Of a DNA stretch of 64,000 bases, positions 7,925 through 17,431 are shown in pieces. Every line of letters begins with the position of its first letter. Position 1 is the stretch's first letter. The notes below the pieces were generated by a model that searched no databases, had not been told where the DNA came from, and saw only the letters and a list, made by a program, of their open reading frames with translations. The DNA comes from JBMNGW01 sp050950025 (GTDB lineage: Bacteria; Spirochaetota; Spirochaetia; Sphaerochaetales; Sphaerochaetaceae), in the NCBI GenBank assembly GCA_050950025.1, contig JBMNGW010000012.1, positions 7,592 to 71,591 on the forward strand, read 5' to 3'. Both the position numbers and the translations under genes were made by a program.

Positions 7925-9179
7925 GCGAATCGATACACCGAGCTCTTTGATTGCGTATGCGTAATTTCAAAGCTGAGTTATGTCCAAAAATGGCATCCAT
8001 CCCCTGTTGGTATCTCTTACTTTCAGCAAGGGGAACAAAAGCTTGAATAGTGCCGGCAAACCCCCCACCGTGGACTCGAGATACACCACTGGGGCCGAGC
8101 AATTCTTCGCTGGCAGCTAAGGCCAGTGCTAAGCTTTGTTCTTTTGAAAAGGCAGTAACATTTTGTAAAAAGCGGAACGAACTTAATCCCGATTGCTTTA
8201 CCAAAGCTAAAAAAGAGGTCACATCGGCCTTCGCTAAAGCTTCGCTCATTTGCATAACTCGTCTATTTTCACTGAGGTAGTGGTATGCGCGTAACACCGC
8301 ACGATCGTTGAATAGAGAAGAACGGATCTCTTTAAGATGGGCCATAAAGTGTTCCATAGAGAGAGAGCGGAGGTTTTCTTGTTTAAAATAGGAGGCTACT
8401 AAAGCCATCTCTTGGACAATAGCTGCATATTCGTCAGTTAAATCGGCATGATCGGAGTGAGAATTGACCACAAACAGATCATAGCCGCTTTGGGCAAAAT
8501 CAATATCAATAGGTGTAATAAGCGGCTCTAAAGGTGAGGCAAAGTCGATAGCTATTAATCCTCCGTGAGCACAAGCCAGTTGGTCCATCAGCCCACAAGG
8601 TTTACCAAAATAGGTGTTCTCTGCCTCTCTGGCAATTAAGGCCAGCTGTAAAGGGGTAAGGGTATCATCGTTATAAAACGTGCTAAGAATGGAGGCAATA
8701 AGCACTTCAATAGCGGCTGAGGAACTTAACCCCGATCCACTGAGAACGAAGGTGGAGGTAGCAGCCACAAAACCTCCCACATTCAATCCCCGCTTCACAA
8801 ACCCATTGACAATGCCCCGAGCCAAAGCAGCGGTGGTTCCCTTCTCTTCTTCTTTGGGCTCCAGTTCGTTAATGTCGATGCGAACCGGATCAAAGCCTTC
8901 TGAGATTAGAAGTATCTGCTTATCATCTGTTGGTGCAGCAGCACCAATCGTATCAAGGTTGATAGCCGCTGCAATGACTAACCCGTTGTTATGATCGGTG
9001 TGATTACCCGCTATTTCAGTGCGACCGGGGGCACTGAAGAGGGCTATCTTCTTTTGGGTGCCAAATAATGTGGTAAATCGCTTAACAAGAGTCTCATATC
9101 GCTGTATTTGCTCGGTAAGATTAACATCATTTCCATAGAGGTTTTTCACCATTGCAGTAAATTGGGGGCTGTGAATCAT
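7917..9179 (-). CDS. galK: Galactokinase (GHMP family)
   Basis: A 420-residue GHMP kinase that phosphorylates galactose at C1. The galactokinase signature is present as GRTEIAGNHTDHNNG, the ATP-binding GHMP loop as LSGSGLSSSAA, and the C-terminal glycine motif as VHGGGFAGT. Three in-frame starts occur (TTG 9203, ATG 9188, ATG 9179). I chose 9179 because GAGGA is placed 9 nt upstream of it, whereas the first start would lie inside the promoter. No other Leloir gene is adjacent, so it seems to be a single-gene unit. The 3' end overlaps csoR by 8 bp in convergent orientation. Confidence 0.85.
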   Translation of the reverse strand: MIHSPQFTAMVKNLYGNDVNLTEQIQRYETLVKRFTTLFGTQKKIALFSAPGRTEIAGNHTDHNNGLVIAAAINLDTIGAAAPTDDKQILLISEGFDPVRIDINELEPKEEEKGTTAALARGIVNGFVKRGLNVGGFVAATSTFVLSGSGLSSSAAIEVLIASILSTFYNDDTLTPLQLALIAREAENTYFGKPCGLMDQLACAHGGLIAIDFASPLEPLITPIDIDFAQSGYDLFVVNSHSDHADLTDEYAAIVQEMALVASYFKQENLRSLSMEHFMAHLKEIRSSLFNDRAVLRAYHYLSENRRVMQMSEALAKADVTSFLALVKQSGLSSFRFLQNVTAFSKEQSLALALAASEELLGPSGVSRVHGGGFAGTIQAFVPLAESKRYQQGMDAIFGHNSALKLRIRNQRARCIDSLI

Positions 9180-9194
9180 GGCTTTCATTCCTCG

Positions 9195-9223
9195 AGAGTA
9201 CAAGTGACTGCCAAGGAAGTCAA
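9195..9223 (-). promoter_or_regulatory. galK promoter
   Basis: On the minus strand: TTGACT, a 17-nt spacer and TACTCT. A transcript from here would include the GAGGA preceding the 9179 start, which supports that start over the upstream TTG. Confidence 0.5.
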
Positions 9224-9254
9224 CTCAGCAAAATAAGCAAAAAGGCGATGATCA

Positions 9255-10748
9255 TTAGTGTTTTGCAAAAGGGGGAGAATATAGCCGCCTCTTTTTAAAA
9301 GGGAGAGTCACCTCTTTGATACATCCTAACAAAACCAAAGAGTGCAATGCTTCATTTACTTCTTTCTCTTGCCAACTTTGTAACACTCCGTACAGAGCAT
9401 TTTTTTTATACAAAGGGGGGCAGTTGGGGCTGGCAGTTAACACCCCAGCAGCCTCTTGGCAACTAAAACGCAGTGGATACCGTTTGATTAACCTAAGTAT
9501 TTGCTGTTGGCCATCGGCATCGGTAAAAACAGTTGCACTACATACATCACAGCCGCTGCAACTGCACTCATTCACTGCCAGTAGCGCAAGTAGTTGCTGG
9601 CGGCGACACAAAGTGTTTTGGGCAAATACTGCAGCCAAAGTAGCTTTAGGGTGCTTTGAAAACAGATAATCGGAGCGCTTCAAACAAACGATGGCATACG
9701 CTTGTTTGCCATCACGTCCAGCTCTTCCCGATTCTTGCAAATACGATTCAACATCATCACTAAGATCAAGATGAATCACTGTTCTAATATTCGGCTTATC
9801 GATTCCCAACCCGTAGGCACTGGTAGCCACTAAAACCGCTTTTTGAGCATGATAAAACCAGTTCTCTTTCTCTTTGCGAACAGAGGCCTCCAACCCCGCA
9901 TGATAATAATCGACTTGGCAATCTAATTGCAGATTTTGCAAAAACTGAGCATAAGCCTCACACCTTTTTCGCGAGGAGCAAAAAAGTAAGGCCGGTAAAA
10001 TGGCCACCTGTTTAATCAAATGCTCCAAATCATGCGTTTTACTTAGGCTTAAATGGGTGCGGTAGTGAATATTGGGCCGATCGGGATCACCTTTAATTAC
10101 GTGTACTCCCTGCCCAGCAAAAAGGAGCTGCTTAATTTGGCCAATAATAGAAGGGCTGGCAGTGGCAGTAAAACAAAGTACCTGAAGGGGCTGAACGGCA
10201 GTTATAATATCATGCAAAGCTAAGAAACTGGGACGAAACGTGGTGCCCCATTGAACTAATGTGTGGACCTCATCGATAACAAACAAATCAATGGTAAGGC
10301 TTTTAAACAGCTCAAGCAGTGGTTTTTGAGAAAGGGTTTCGGGGTTGGTAATGACAAAAGTGGCTAGGCCGCTTCGTAGCTTGTCCTCTATTTCTTTTCT
10401 TTGGGCAGGGCTTTGCCCCCCTTTGAGCACCACTGCCGACAACCCAATTTTTTCAGCTCGTCGCAACTGATCGTTCATCAGCGATAACAGTGGATACACC
10501 ACAACAGTGATCCCTTTAAGCAATAAAGCGGGAAGCATAAAACAGATGCTTTTACCGCTGCCGGTAGGTAGGATAACCAAAAGGTTCTCCACCTGTTTTT
10601 TCCAAGAGGCCTGTTCATATAACCCGGCTTGCTCGGCTATGTAGCGGATAACCAACTGCTGATACGGGTACAAGGCAGGCAAATTAAACCGCCTGGTAAC
10701 CAAAGAGGCAATCAGGCGGTCGGTGGGATGTATTTGGTCGGCTTTCAT
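9255..10748 (-). CDS. recQ: RecQ-type ATP-dependent DNA helicase
   Basis: A superfamily 2 helicase of about 497 residues. Walker A is LPTGSGKS, the DExH box is DEVH, followed by QWG and RPSFL as in RecQ. CFTATAS is motif III, and QESGRAGRDG is motif VI with the arginine finger. After the helicase core comes a cysteine cluster (C..NECSCSGCDVC) that matches the RecQ zinc-binding subdomain. A winged-helix-like end follows; no HRDC domain is present. It unwinds DNA 3' to 5' in recombination and repair. An upstream in-frame TTG (10754) exists; I use the ATG at 10748. It lies 32 nt after lpdA on the same strand and may be read from the same transcript. Confidence 0.87.
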   Translation of the reverse strand: MKADQIHPTDRLIASLVTRRFNLPALYPYQQLVIRYIAEQAGLYEQASWKKQVENLLVILPTGSGKSICFMLPALLLKGITVVVYPLLSLMNDQLRRAEKIGLSAVVLKGGQSPAQRKEIEDKLRSGLATFVITNPETLSQKPLLELFKSLTIDLFVIDEVHTLVQWGTTFRPSFLALHDIITAVQPLQVLCFTATASPSIIGQIKQLLFAGQGVHVIKGDPDRPNIHYRTHLSLSKTHDLEHLIKQVAILPALLFCSSRKRCEAYAQFLQNLQLDCQVDYYHAGLEASVRKEKENWFYHAQKAVLVATSAYGLGIDKPNIRTVIHLDLSDDVESYLQESGRAGRDGKQAYAIVCLKRSDYLFSKHPKATLAAVFAQNTLCRRQQLLALLAVNECSCSGCDVCSATVFTDADGQQQILRLIKRYPLRFSCQEAAGVLTASPNCPPLYKKNALYGVLQSWQEKEVNEALHSLVLLGCIKEVTLPFKKRRLYSPPFAKH

Positions 10749-10780
10749 ACCCAATGAAGTCCGACTAAAGGGGGTATGCT

Positions 10781-12184
10781 TTAGCGATTCATTAAATCTG
10801 TGGCCACTTTTTCACTAAGCTCAGCAGCAACGGCAAACGTCTCACTAAGAGTGGGGTGGGGGTGGACCGACAAAAAGATATCGGAAGCCACAGCTCCCAT
10901 TTCCAAAGCCAGAATTGCCTCTCCAATGAGCTCTCCTGCATGTCGGCCGGCAATACCTGCTCCCAAAAGCCGTTTGGTCTGAGGATCAAAGAGGACTTTA
11001 CTTACCCCCTCGGCACTCATCGCTGTCAGAGCTCTACCACTAGCTTGCCAAGGGAAAGCAGCTTTGAGATACTCAATTCCCCTCTCTTTGGCCTCTTGCT
11101 CAGTTAAGCCAATCCAAGCCAATTCGGGATCGGTATAGGCAACTGAAGGGATAGATAATGGGGTAAAAGCAGAAGGCAACTTACAGGCCACTTCGGCAGC
11201 CACTTTACCTTGATGGCTGGCTCGGTGGGCAAGCATCGGATCGCCGGTGACATCCCCAATGGCCCAAATGTGCTCAACATTGGTTCTCAGTTTTTCATCG
11301 ACAGTTATCCACCCTTTTTGGCCAACAGCAATAGAGGTGTTCTCAATGGCTATGGTATCACTATTGCCTTGGCGTCCAACTGCCACTAATACAACATCAG
11401 CTTCTACTGTTGTAAGGGGAGCTTTCCCCTCTAGATGGACAAGCAGATGCTCTTTAAGAGCCTCGACTTTGGTTACTTGGGTTGAAGTGTAGATGCCGGC
11501 GTACCGTTTTTTAATTTTTTTAAGCAGCGATTGTTTTAAATCGCGATCGGCAGGAGGAATAATGGAATCGGTCATTTCCACAATCGTAATTTCACTGCCC
11601 AACCCCTCATAAATTGCTGCCATCTCTAAGCCGATAATCCCCCCTCCAATAATCAGCAGCCGTTTGGGAATAGAAGGAACTAAGAGTGCTTCAGTGCTGC
11701 TCCAAATGCGAGCATCTTCGTAGGGGAGAAAGGGGAGGCGAACTGAGCGCGAGCCGACGGCAAGAATAAGATCGTTAAAAGTGAATTCACTTTCACCTGT
11801 TTCAGTTTCTACTTTCAGCGTTGTATTGTTTACAAAGGTTCCCACTCCTTGAATACGCTCTATTTTGCGCCCTTTGCACAGTTGATCTAATCCTGAGGTA
11901 AGGGTGGTGATTGTTGTCTCTTTATGAGCTCTGATTTTTTCAATATCTATGGTCGGCTCATCAAAGACAACCCCGGCCTCTTTGAGCTCCTTAGCTTCAC
12001 CCATGGCTTGCACCACATGCAAAAGAGTTTTGGAGGGAATGCAGCCTCGATTAAGACAAACACCCCCCAGTACATCGGCTTTTTCAATCAGAGTAACTGA
12101 GCGACCCAAATCGGCAGCTCTGAAAGCGGCTGTATACCCGCCCACTCCGCCGCCTAAGACGACTAAATCTTTTTTTTCTGCCAT
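10781..12184 (-). CDS. lpdA: Dihydrolipoyl dehydrogenase (E3)
   Basis: A 467-residue flavoprotein that reoxidises the dihydrolipoyl group of E2 with NAD+. The N-terminus has an FAD Rossmann motif (LGGGVGGYTAA) and the redox-active disulfide in GGVCLNRGCIPSK. The central NAD-binding motif is IIGGGIIGLE, and the FAD motif AIGDVTGDPMLAH follows. The C-terminal dimer interface carries the catalytic pair in HPHPTLSE. It is the last gene of the aceE-aceF-lpdA unit, with a 9-nt gap to aceF, so it serves the pyruvate dehydrogenase complex here. All motifs are intact. Confidence 0.95.
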   Translation of the reverse strand: MAEKKDLVVLGGGVGGYTAAFRAADLGRSVTLIEKADVLGGVCLNRGCIPSKTLLHVVQAMGEAKELKEAGVVFDEPTIDIEKIRAHKETTITTLTSGLDQLCKGRKIERIQGVGTFVNNTTLKVETETGESEFTFNDLILAVGSRSVRLPFLPYEDARIWSSTEALLVPSIPKRLLIIGGGIIGLEMAAIYEGLGSEITIVEMTDSIIPPADRDLKQSLLKKIKKRYAGIYTSTQVTKVEALKEHLLVHLEGKAPLTTVEADVVLVAVGRQGNSDTIAIENTSIAVGQKGWITVDEKLRTNVEHIWAIGDVTGDPMLAHRASHQGKVAAEVACKLPSAFTPLSIPSVAYTDPELAWIGLTEQEAKERGIEYLKAAFPWQASGRALTAMSAEGVSKVLFDPQTKRLLGAGIAGRHAGELIGEAILALEMGAVASDIFLSVHPHPTLSETFAVAAELSEKVATDLMNR

Positions 12185-12193
12185 TCTGTGCTC

Positions 12194-13459
12194 CTACAAC
12201 AAGATCCTGCTCATCTGTGCCAACACAGAACTCAGGTAGGTAAGAAAGCGCACTCCCGTCGCTCCGTCAATAACTCGATGATCGTACGATAACGAAAGGG
12301 GAAGCATGTCTCGAGGAACAAAGCTCTCTTTATTCCATTGAGGCATTTTTGTCAGTTTTGACACTCCCAAAATAGCAACCTCAGGGGGATTGATTAAGGG
12401 GGTGAAAGCTGTTCCTCCGATACCGCCCAAACTTGAGATGCTAAATGAGGAGCCTGAAATATCGGCTGCCTTTAATTTACCTTCTCTAGCACGTGTGCTA
12501 ACTGAAGCTAATTCAGCAGCAATTTCACTCACTGATTTAGTGTCGACCTGTTTGATTACCGGAACCACCAGCCCATCGGGAGTATCGACAGCCACACCAA
12601 TGTTCCAATATTTTTTGACAATCAGTTGGTTAGCCGCCACATCAAAAGAGGCATTGAGCTCTGGGTACCGTTTTAGGGCATGGACGGTTGCTTTCATAAT
12701 AAAGGGCAATAACGAGACTCTGATACCTAAGGCTTGCATCTCTTCTCTAATTGAGAGACGGAAAGCTTCCAAATCGGTAACATCGGCCGTATCGTATTGG
12801 GTTACTAAAGGAATTGTTTGCCAGCCCCGCTGTAAATGCGGTCCACTTATTTTTTGAATGCGGCTAAGCTCAACGTTCTCTATTTCACCGTAGACAGAGA
12901 AATCTTCCAGCTCAACAGCAGTAGCAGCTAAGGAAGGTCCTCCTGCTAAAGCTCGTTTAACCAGTTTTTGCACATCTTCTTTCAGAATACGTCCAGCCGG
13001 TCCGCTGCCTTCAACTAAAGCTAAGTCCACTCCCAACTCCCTAGCGTACTGGCGCAACGAGGGTGTGGCATGATACACAGCTCCCAGGCTCTGAGTTCCG
13101 GTTACTTCACTTTGGACTAGAGGGGGTTTTTCAATTGCCTTGGGAGGGGCTACCTCAATTACAGCTTCCTTTTGTATCTCTGGTTTTTCTAAAGGCGGCT
13201 GAGGAGGCTTTTCCTCTTTTTGGACTACATCAATGTCGGCTAAAAGGGTCCCCATGCTGGCCGTATCGCCTGCTTTAATATGGACAGCTGTGATGGTCCC
13301 CTCAAATGGGCTGGGAATATCGGTGACCGCTTTGGCACTTTCTAAGGCAATAATCGGATCATCAAGGGCAATGGTATCGCCTACTGAGACATAGACCTCA
13401 ATAACGGCCACATCAGAAAACCCTCCTAAATCGGGAACAAGAATTTGTTTGTTTGCCAT
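12194..13459 (-). CDS. aceF: Dihydrolipoamide acetyltransferase (E2 of pyruvate dehydrogenase)
   Basis: A 421-residue E2 protein. One lipoyl domain occupies the first 80 residues, with the lipoylated lysine in ESAKAVTDIPSP. A proline/glutamate/lysine-rich linker follows. The E1/E3-binding domain is at about residues 130-170 (ATPSLRQYARELGVD and GRILKEDV). The catalytic domain ends with SYDHRVIDGATG, containing the HxxxD active-site pattern. It carries the acetyl group from E1 to CoA. Many enterobacterial E2 proteins have several lipoyl domains; here there is one. It sits between aceE and lpdA with 9-nt gaps on each side. Confidence 0.94.
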   Translation of the reverse strand: MANKQILVPDLGGFSDVAVIEVYVSVGDTIALDDPIIALESAKAVTDIPSPFEGTITAVHIKAGDTASMGTLLADIDVVQKEEKPPQPPLEKPEIQKEAVIEVAPPKAIEKPPLVQSEVTGTQSLGAVYHATPSLRQYARELGVDLALVEGSGPAGRILKEDVQKLVKRALAGGPSLAATAVELEDFSVYGEIENVELSRIQKISGPHLQRGWQTIPLVTQYDTADVTDLEAFRLSIREEMQALGIRVSLLPFIMKATVHALKRYPELNASFDVAANQLIVKKYWNIGVAVDTPDGLVVPVIKQVDTKSVSEIAAELASVSTRAREGKLKAADISGSSFSISSLGGIGGTAFTPLINPPEVAILGVSKLTKMPQWNKESFVPRDMLPLSLSYDHRVIDGATGVRFLTYLSSVLAQMSRILL

Positions 13460-13468
13460 ATCGTTCTC

Positions 13469-16138
13469 CTAATGGGCCAACGGGCTGGGGGCATTGGGAT
13501 CGAGGTCGAATTTTTTAAGAGCTTCACTGACTCTTTTGGCATCAATGGTCCCTTCTTTGGCCAAAGCACTTAACGAGGCTAAAACTATTTGATACCGATC
13601 GACTTCAAAAAAGCGCCTTAACGCTTCGCGAGTGTCGCTTCTGCCATAACCGTCAGTTCCTAAAATGGTGACACTTGGTTGGGGAATGAGGCGGCGAATT
13701 TGCTCAGCATAGGCTCTGATATAATCGGTGCTGATAACCACAGGCCCTGCATAAGGAGTTAAAAGCTCAGTCAAATAGGGAATTTTCTCTTTTTTATCGG
13801 GATGAAGCAGATTATAACGCTGAGTTTCAATGCCATCTCGATGCAGTTGATTCACTCCCAAAATACTCCAGATATTGGCTTCGATGCCAAACTCTTCTTT
13901 TAAAAGGTGGGCAGCTGCAATTGATTCGCGTAAAATGGTGCCGCTTCCCATTAAATTGACCACCGGAGCTTTTGTTGAAGCTGCTTTTTTCACTAGGTAA
14001 GCCCCTTTGCGAATCCCCTCTTCAACTCCTTTGGGCATCTGTGGATGGGTGTAGTTTTCATTCATCAAAGTGATGTAGTAAAATATATCCTCATCTTCGG
14101 CAAACATCCGCTGTAAGCCGTCTTGAATAATAACTGCCAGCTCATAGGAGTAGGTAGGATCATACGCTAAGCAGGTGGGGTAGGTCGAAGCGAGCATCAG
14201 ACCATGACCGTCTTCATGTTGCAATCCCTCTCCATTTAACGTTGTTCTGCCTGCCGTTCCTCCCATCAAAAATCCTTTGGTCCGCATATCACCGGCAGCC
14301 CAAGCAAAATCGCCTACTCGCTGAAAGCCAAACATCGAATAGAAGGTGTAAAAGGGGATCATCGTCAGATCATGGTTCGAATAGGAGGTGCCGGCTGCTA
14401 TCCAAGAGGAGATGGCTCCCGCTTCGGTAATTCCCTCTTCCAGGATTTGACCGTCCTCTTCTTCGTGGTACCACATTAAGGATTTGCTGTCTTGCGGTTC
14501 ATACAGCTGACCACTTGGGGCATAAATGCCCAGTTGCCTAAACAATCCCTCCATGCCAAACGTTCTGGCCTCATCAGGAACAATGGGAACTATACGCTTG
14601 CCAATCTCTTTGTCTTTCACCAATTTGGTAAGCAATCTCACATAGGCCATGGTGGTAGAAATTTCCCTATCATTGGAGGAGGATAACAAGTCGTTAAACT
14701 CTTCTAGGGGAGGAACATTGAGTTTTTCCCCTTCGGCTTGGCGATAGGGAACCGCTCCGCCCATAATGGTGCGCCGGCGAGCCAAAAACTCAGCTTCGGG
14801 GCTGTTGGGCTCTGGTTTAATAAAGGGCAAAGCCTCCAGTTGATCATCGGCAATAGGAATATGGAAGCGTTCTTTAAAGGCAATTAGGCCCTCTTTGTCC
14901 ATCTCTTTTTGGTTATGAGTGCCCATGGAGGCTTCTCCGCTGCCCATTCCATACCCTTTGACTGTTTTAAAGAGAATAACTGTCGGTTCACCTGTGTGGT
15001 GGCTAGCAGCATGAAAAGCTTTGTAGATTTTTCTGGGGTCATGGCCGCCTCGGGTTAACTGCCACAGCTCTTGGTCAGTTTTATCGGCAACCAACTCCTT
15101 CAAATAGGGATCGTCTCCAAAGAGGTGCTCCCGTAAATAGGCAGGCCCACGGGATTGAATCGTTTGAAACTCACCGTCTACCATGGAATTGAGCTTGCTT
15201 AAAAGAATCCCTTTGGTATCACGTTCTAAAATGGAGTCCCACTCAGTTCCCCAAATGATTTTGATAACGTTCCATCCCGCTCCACGGAATTTTCCTTCCA
15301 GCTCTTGAATAATTTTACCGTTACCTCGTACCGGCCCATCAAGGCGTTGGAGGTTACAGTTCACCACGCAAATAAGGTTATCTAATTTTTCTCTGGATGC
15401 TAATGACAAAGCTCCCAATGACTCAGGCTCATCCGACTCCCCGTCTCCCATGAAAATCCAGACTTTGCGATCGCCGACCTCTTTAAGTCCGCGAGCTTGT
15501 AAGTATTTCATAAAGCGGGCTTGGTAAATGGCCATCATGGGCCCCAATCCCATTGAAACGGTAGGAAACTGCCAAAAATGGGGCATCAAGTAGGGGTGGG
15601 GATACGAAGAGAGTCCTTTGCCTCCCACTTCCCGGCGGAAGTTATTCAAATGCTCCTCATCCAACCTCCCTTCAACAAAGGCCCGAGCATACATGCCGGG
15701 GGCAGAGTGGCCTTGGAAAAAGACTAAATCACCGCCGCCAGGGGTATCGTGTCCTTTGAAAAACCAGTTAAACCCTGTCTCGTAAATAGCCGAGTAGCTG
15801 ACAAAACTGGCAATATGGCCCCCAATGCCGTGATAATCGCGGTTGGCTTTGGCTACCATGGCCATCGCATTCCAACGGACAAAGGCACTGACATTTTTAG
15901 CCAAAAGCGAATCATCTTTGGGAATGACCGCCTCTTCATCCTGTATGATGGTATTGGTATAGGGGCTAATAACCCCGGGACTGGTTCTGACGCCTCTGTT
16001 ACGGGCCGTGGTCGTCAGCTCATTTAACAGGTGGTCTGCCTTTTCGGCTCCTTCGTGTGTGATGACTCCTTCTAACGAATCAATCCAATCTGCGGTTTCG
16101 TTTGGATCGGGGTCATGATAAAAGTGTTGTTTGCTCAT
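13469..16138 (-). CDS. aceE: Pyruvate dehydrogenase E1 component, homodimeric type
   Basis: An 889-residue thiamine-diphosphate enzyme that decarboxylates pyruvate and acetylates the lipoyl group of E2. Length and sequence match the single-chain AceE type rather than the split alpha/beta type. The TPP-binding motif is GDGESDEPES, ending in NCNLQRLDGPVRGN. The N-terminus has ADWIDSL, and a middle segment reads GRTTLNGEGLQHEDGH, typical of AceE. The start is preceded by GAGGAG. It leads the aceE-aceF-lpdA unit, pointing to oxidative acetyl-CoA formation. The gene for phosphate acetyltransferase, the next step to acetate, is also in this window. Confidence 0.96.
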   Translation of the reverse strand: MSKQHFYHDPDPNETADWIDSLEGVITHEGAEKADHLLNELTTTARNRGVRTSPGVISPYTNTIIQDEEAVIPKDDSLLAKNVSAFVRWNAMAMVAKANRDYHGIGGHIASFVSYSAIYETGFNWFFKGHDTPGGGDLVFFQGHSAPGMYARAFVEGRLDEEHLNNFRREVGGKGLSSYPHPYLMPHFWQFPTVSMGLGPMMAIYQARFMKYLQARGLKEVGDRKVWIFMGDGESDEPESLGALSLASREKLDNLICVVNCNLQRLDGPVRGNGKIIQELEGKFRGAGWNVIKIIWGTEWDSILERDTKGILLSKLNSMVDGEFQTIQSRGPAYLREHLFGDDPYLKELVADKTDQELWQLTRGGHDPRKIYKAFHAASHHTGEPTVILFKTVKGYGMGSGEASMGTHNQKEMDKEGLIAFKERFHIPIADDQLEALPFIKPEPNSPEAEFLARRRTIMGGAVPYRQAEGEKLNVPPLEEFNDLLSSSNDREISTTMAYVRLLTKLVKDKEIGKRIVPIVPDEARTFGMEGLFRQLGIYAPSGQLYEPQDSKSLMWYHEEEDGQILEEGITEAGAISSWIAAGTSYSNHDLTMIPFYTFYSMFGFQRVGDFAWAAGDMRTKGFLMGGTAGRTTLNGEGLQHEDGHGLMLASTYPTCLAYDPTYSYELAVIIQDGLQRMFAEDEDIFYYITLMNENYTHPQMPKGVEEGIRKGAYLVKKAASTKAPVVNLMGSGTILRESIAAAHLLKEEFGIEANIWSILGVNQLHRDGIETQRYNLLHPDKKEKIPYLTELLTPYAGPVVISTDYIRAYAEQIRRLIPQPSVTILGTDGYGRSDTREALRRFFEVDRYQIVLASLSALAKEGTIDAKRVSEALKKFDLDPNAPSPLAH

Positions 16139-16219
16139 GCGTAATCTCCTCGTGCAAAGGCCTTGCCTCCTATTGCACAGTTATTGGAACAAGCACATCC
16201 CAATTCATCCTTCACTGAT

Positions 16220-16247
16220 ATATTAAATGTCGTACCAAAGGAGCCAA
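16220..16247 (-). promoter_or_regulatory. aceE operon promoter
   Basis: On the minus strand: TTGGCT, a 16-nt spacer and TAATAT, giving a leader of about 75 nt. Near the start codon the leader contains the near-palindrome GCAAGGCCTTTGC. I cannot assign a regulator. Confidence 0.45.
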
Positions 16248-16256
16248 CAGTCAAGG

Positions 16257-16806
16257 TCAATGCATCTGGGTATGTTCCCAGATCGATTCAAGATGTTTGG
16301 AAACAGCTTCCAATCCTCCTTCCACTTTTTTAGTAAGACCTGCTGCCTCGTTTTTGCGGCTTTGTGTTCTGGGTCCCACCACAATAGGCTCTCCTGAGAC
16401 CACCAGTGCCTCTTTGTTTTTAGGCGAATACCGGCTGTTAATATTCCCCCCCCTGCATTCGGTTAAAAAGATCCAACAAATGTAAGGCATACTCGCACCC
16501 TCTGCCATTTGAGCAGGGGGGAGTAATATACGAAGGGTCAACATACATCAGAGAATCGACAATTTGTTGGTAAATACTGGCAGCTGTGGTGTCTGAGCTC
16601 CCCTTTTCGCCCTCTTTTAGTATTTTGTAGCGCAGTGTAAAAAGGCGGGTAAGCAAACTCCCTTCTAAAGAGTAGTCAAAGAGTTCTTCTCCTTTTGCCA
16701 AAAGGACCTCACACAAAATGTGGATGTTTTGCTCTAAGCTGAGCTCTGGGTTAGAAGGGACATCGTAGGTGCTAGATAAAAGTGTAATAAGGGCGGTCAG
16801 TTGCTT
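16257..16806 (-). CDS. Frameshifted reading frame, probable C-terminal half of the upstream acyltransferase-like gene
   Basis: Two overlapping frames join into one protein if the C8 run at 16446-16453 is shortened by one. The joined product reads through ...LFNRMQGGNINSRYSPK... . The frame is open upstream to a TAG at 16807-16809 but has no good start. Its first residues (LTALITLLSSTYDVPSN) run directly on from the end of the acyltransferase at 16772-17431 if one base is changed near 16790. I therefore think it is the rest of that gene. No domain is recognised. There are many leucines and helical stretches, and the C-terminus looks amphipathic. Confidence 0.45.
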
Positions 16807-17431
16807 CTAGCAGTTGTTCGGACAAAGAAGAGCCAGTCAAAGAAAATGAACATTTTTGTTGCAGTTGCTGCAATAAAGAGTTTATCAACGCAATCTGATC
16901 GGAGCTGTGACGATACCCCACCACAACCGGTAAAATAGTTGGAACTAGATCTTGCTCAGTTGCCCAAAGGGCCAAAGAGGCAACTCCCCCAGTTATCTCT
17001 TTAGTTCGATACATATGGTAGGTCACCTGAGCCTCAGGAGCTAAGGCTAAGGGGAATTTCCCCTGAGCTAAGGTGCGACGCATGCTTTGCATTGAAGAGG
17101 AGTTAGCTCCCAGATTTTGCACTGCAATGGCCCCCAGGCGGGGGAAAATCCATTCAGCTTTTTTGCCGGCCCACTGGGGCACATCCGAGCCATACAAAAA
17201 GGCGGGGTGGGTCCCCAGAGAGTTAAAAGCGTGCATTAATACCGGCGCATCCTCTTTGGCTGCATGGCGAAAGGCTATGATAAGGCGCCGGTTATCTTTG
17301 GTTGCTTGGTCAATGAGTTTCGTAAGTCTTTGAGGCTGATCAATTGTCACTTTTTTAACCCCCTCAAACGTTCTTAGGTACCAAGGTGCAACTGCCAATA
17401 CAAGGCGGTGGACTAATCCATTAAATGACAC
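16772..17431 (-). CDS. PlsC-like acyltransferase domain protein (probably truncated by frameshift)
   Basis: A 219-residue product with an HX4D box (FRHAAKEDAP) and a later FPLALAPEAQ segment. That segment fits the second conserved block of glycerolipid acyltransferases, with PEAQ in place of the usual PEGT. Such enzymes move acyl groups from acyl-ACP or acyl-CoA to lysophosphatidate or similar acceptors. The start is a GTG whose first base overlaps the last base of the upstream transporter stop codon, so the two are translationally linked. The end (DRPYYTFI) looks abrupt, and the adjacent frame continues in family style. I believe the true protein is about 400 aa. Confidence 0.6.
   Translation of the reverse strand: MSFNGLVHRLVLAVAPWYLRTFEGVKKVTIDQPQRLTKLIDQATKDNRRLIIAFRHAAKEDAPVLMHAFNSLGTHPAFLYGSDVPQWAGKKAEWIFPRLGAIAVQNLGANSSSMQSMRRTLAQGKFPLALAPEAQVTYHMYRTKEITGGVASLALWATEQDLVPTILPVVVGYRHSSDQIALINSLLQQLQQKCSFSLTGSSLSEQLLEATDRPYYTFI

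Noticed and set aside
9316..9669. 117-aa plus-strand reading frame
   Set aside because: It is antisense to the helicase gene, whose motifs are clear. No promoter, start signal or protein family supports it.
14370..14385. GTTCGAAT-like stretch resembling a tRNA T-loop
   Set aside because: It lies inside the intact aceE gene and no cloverleaf can be drawn around it.
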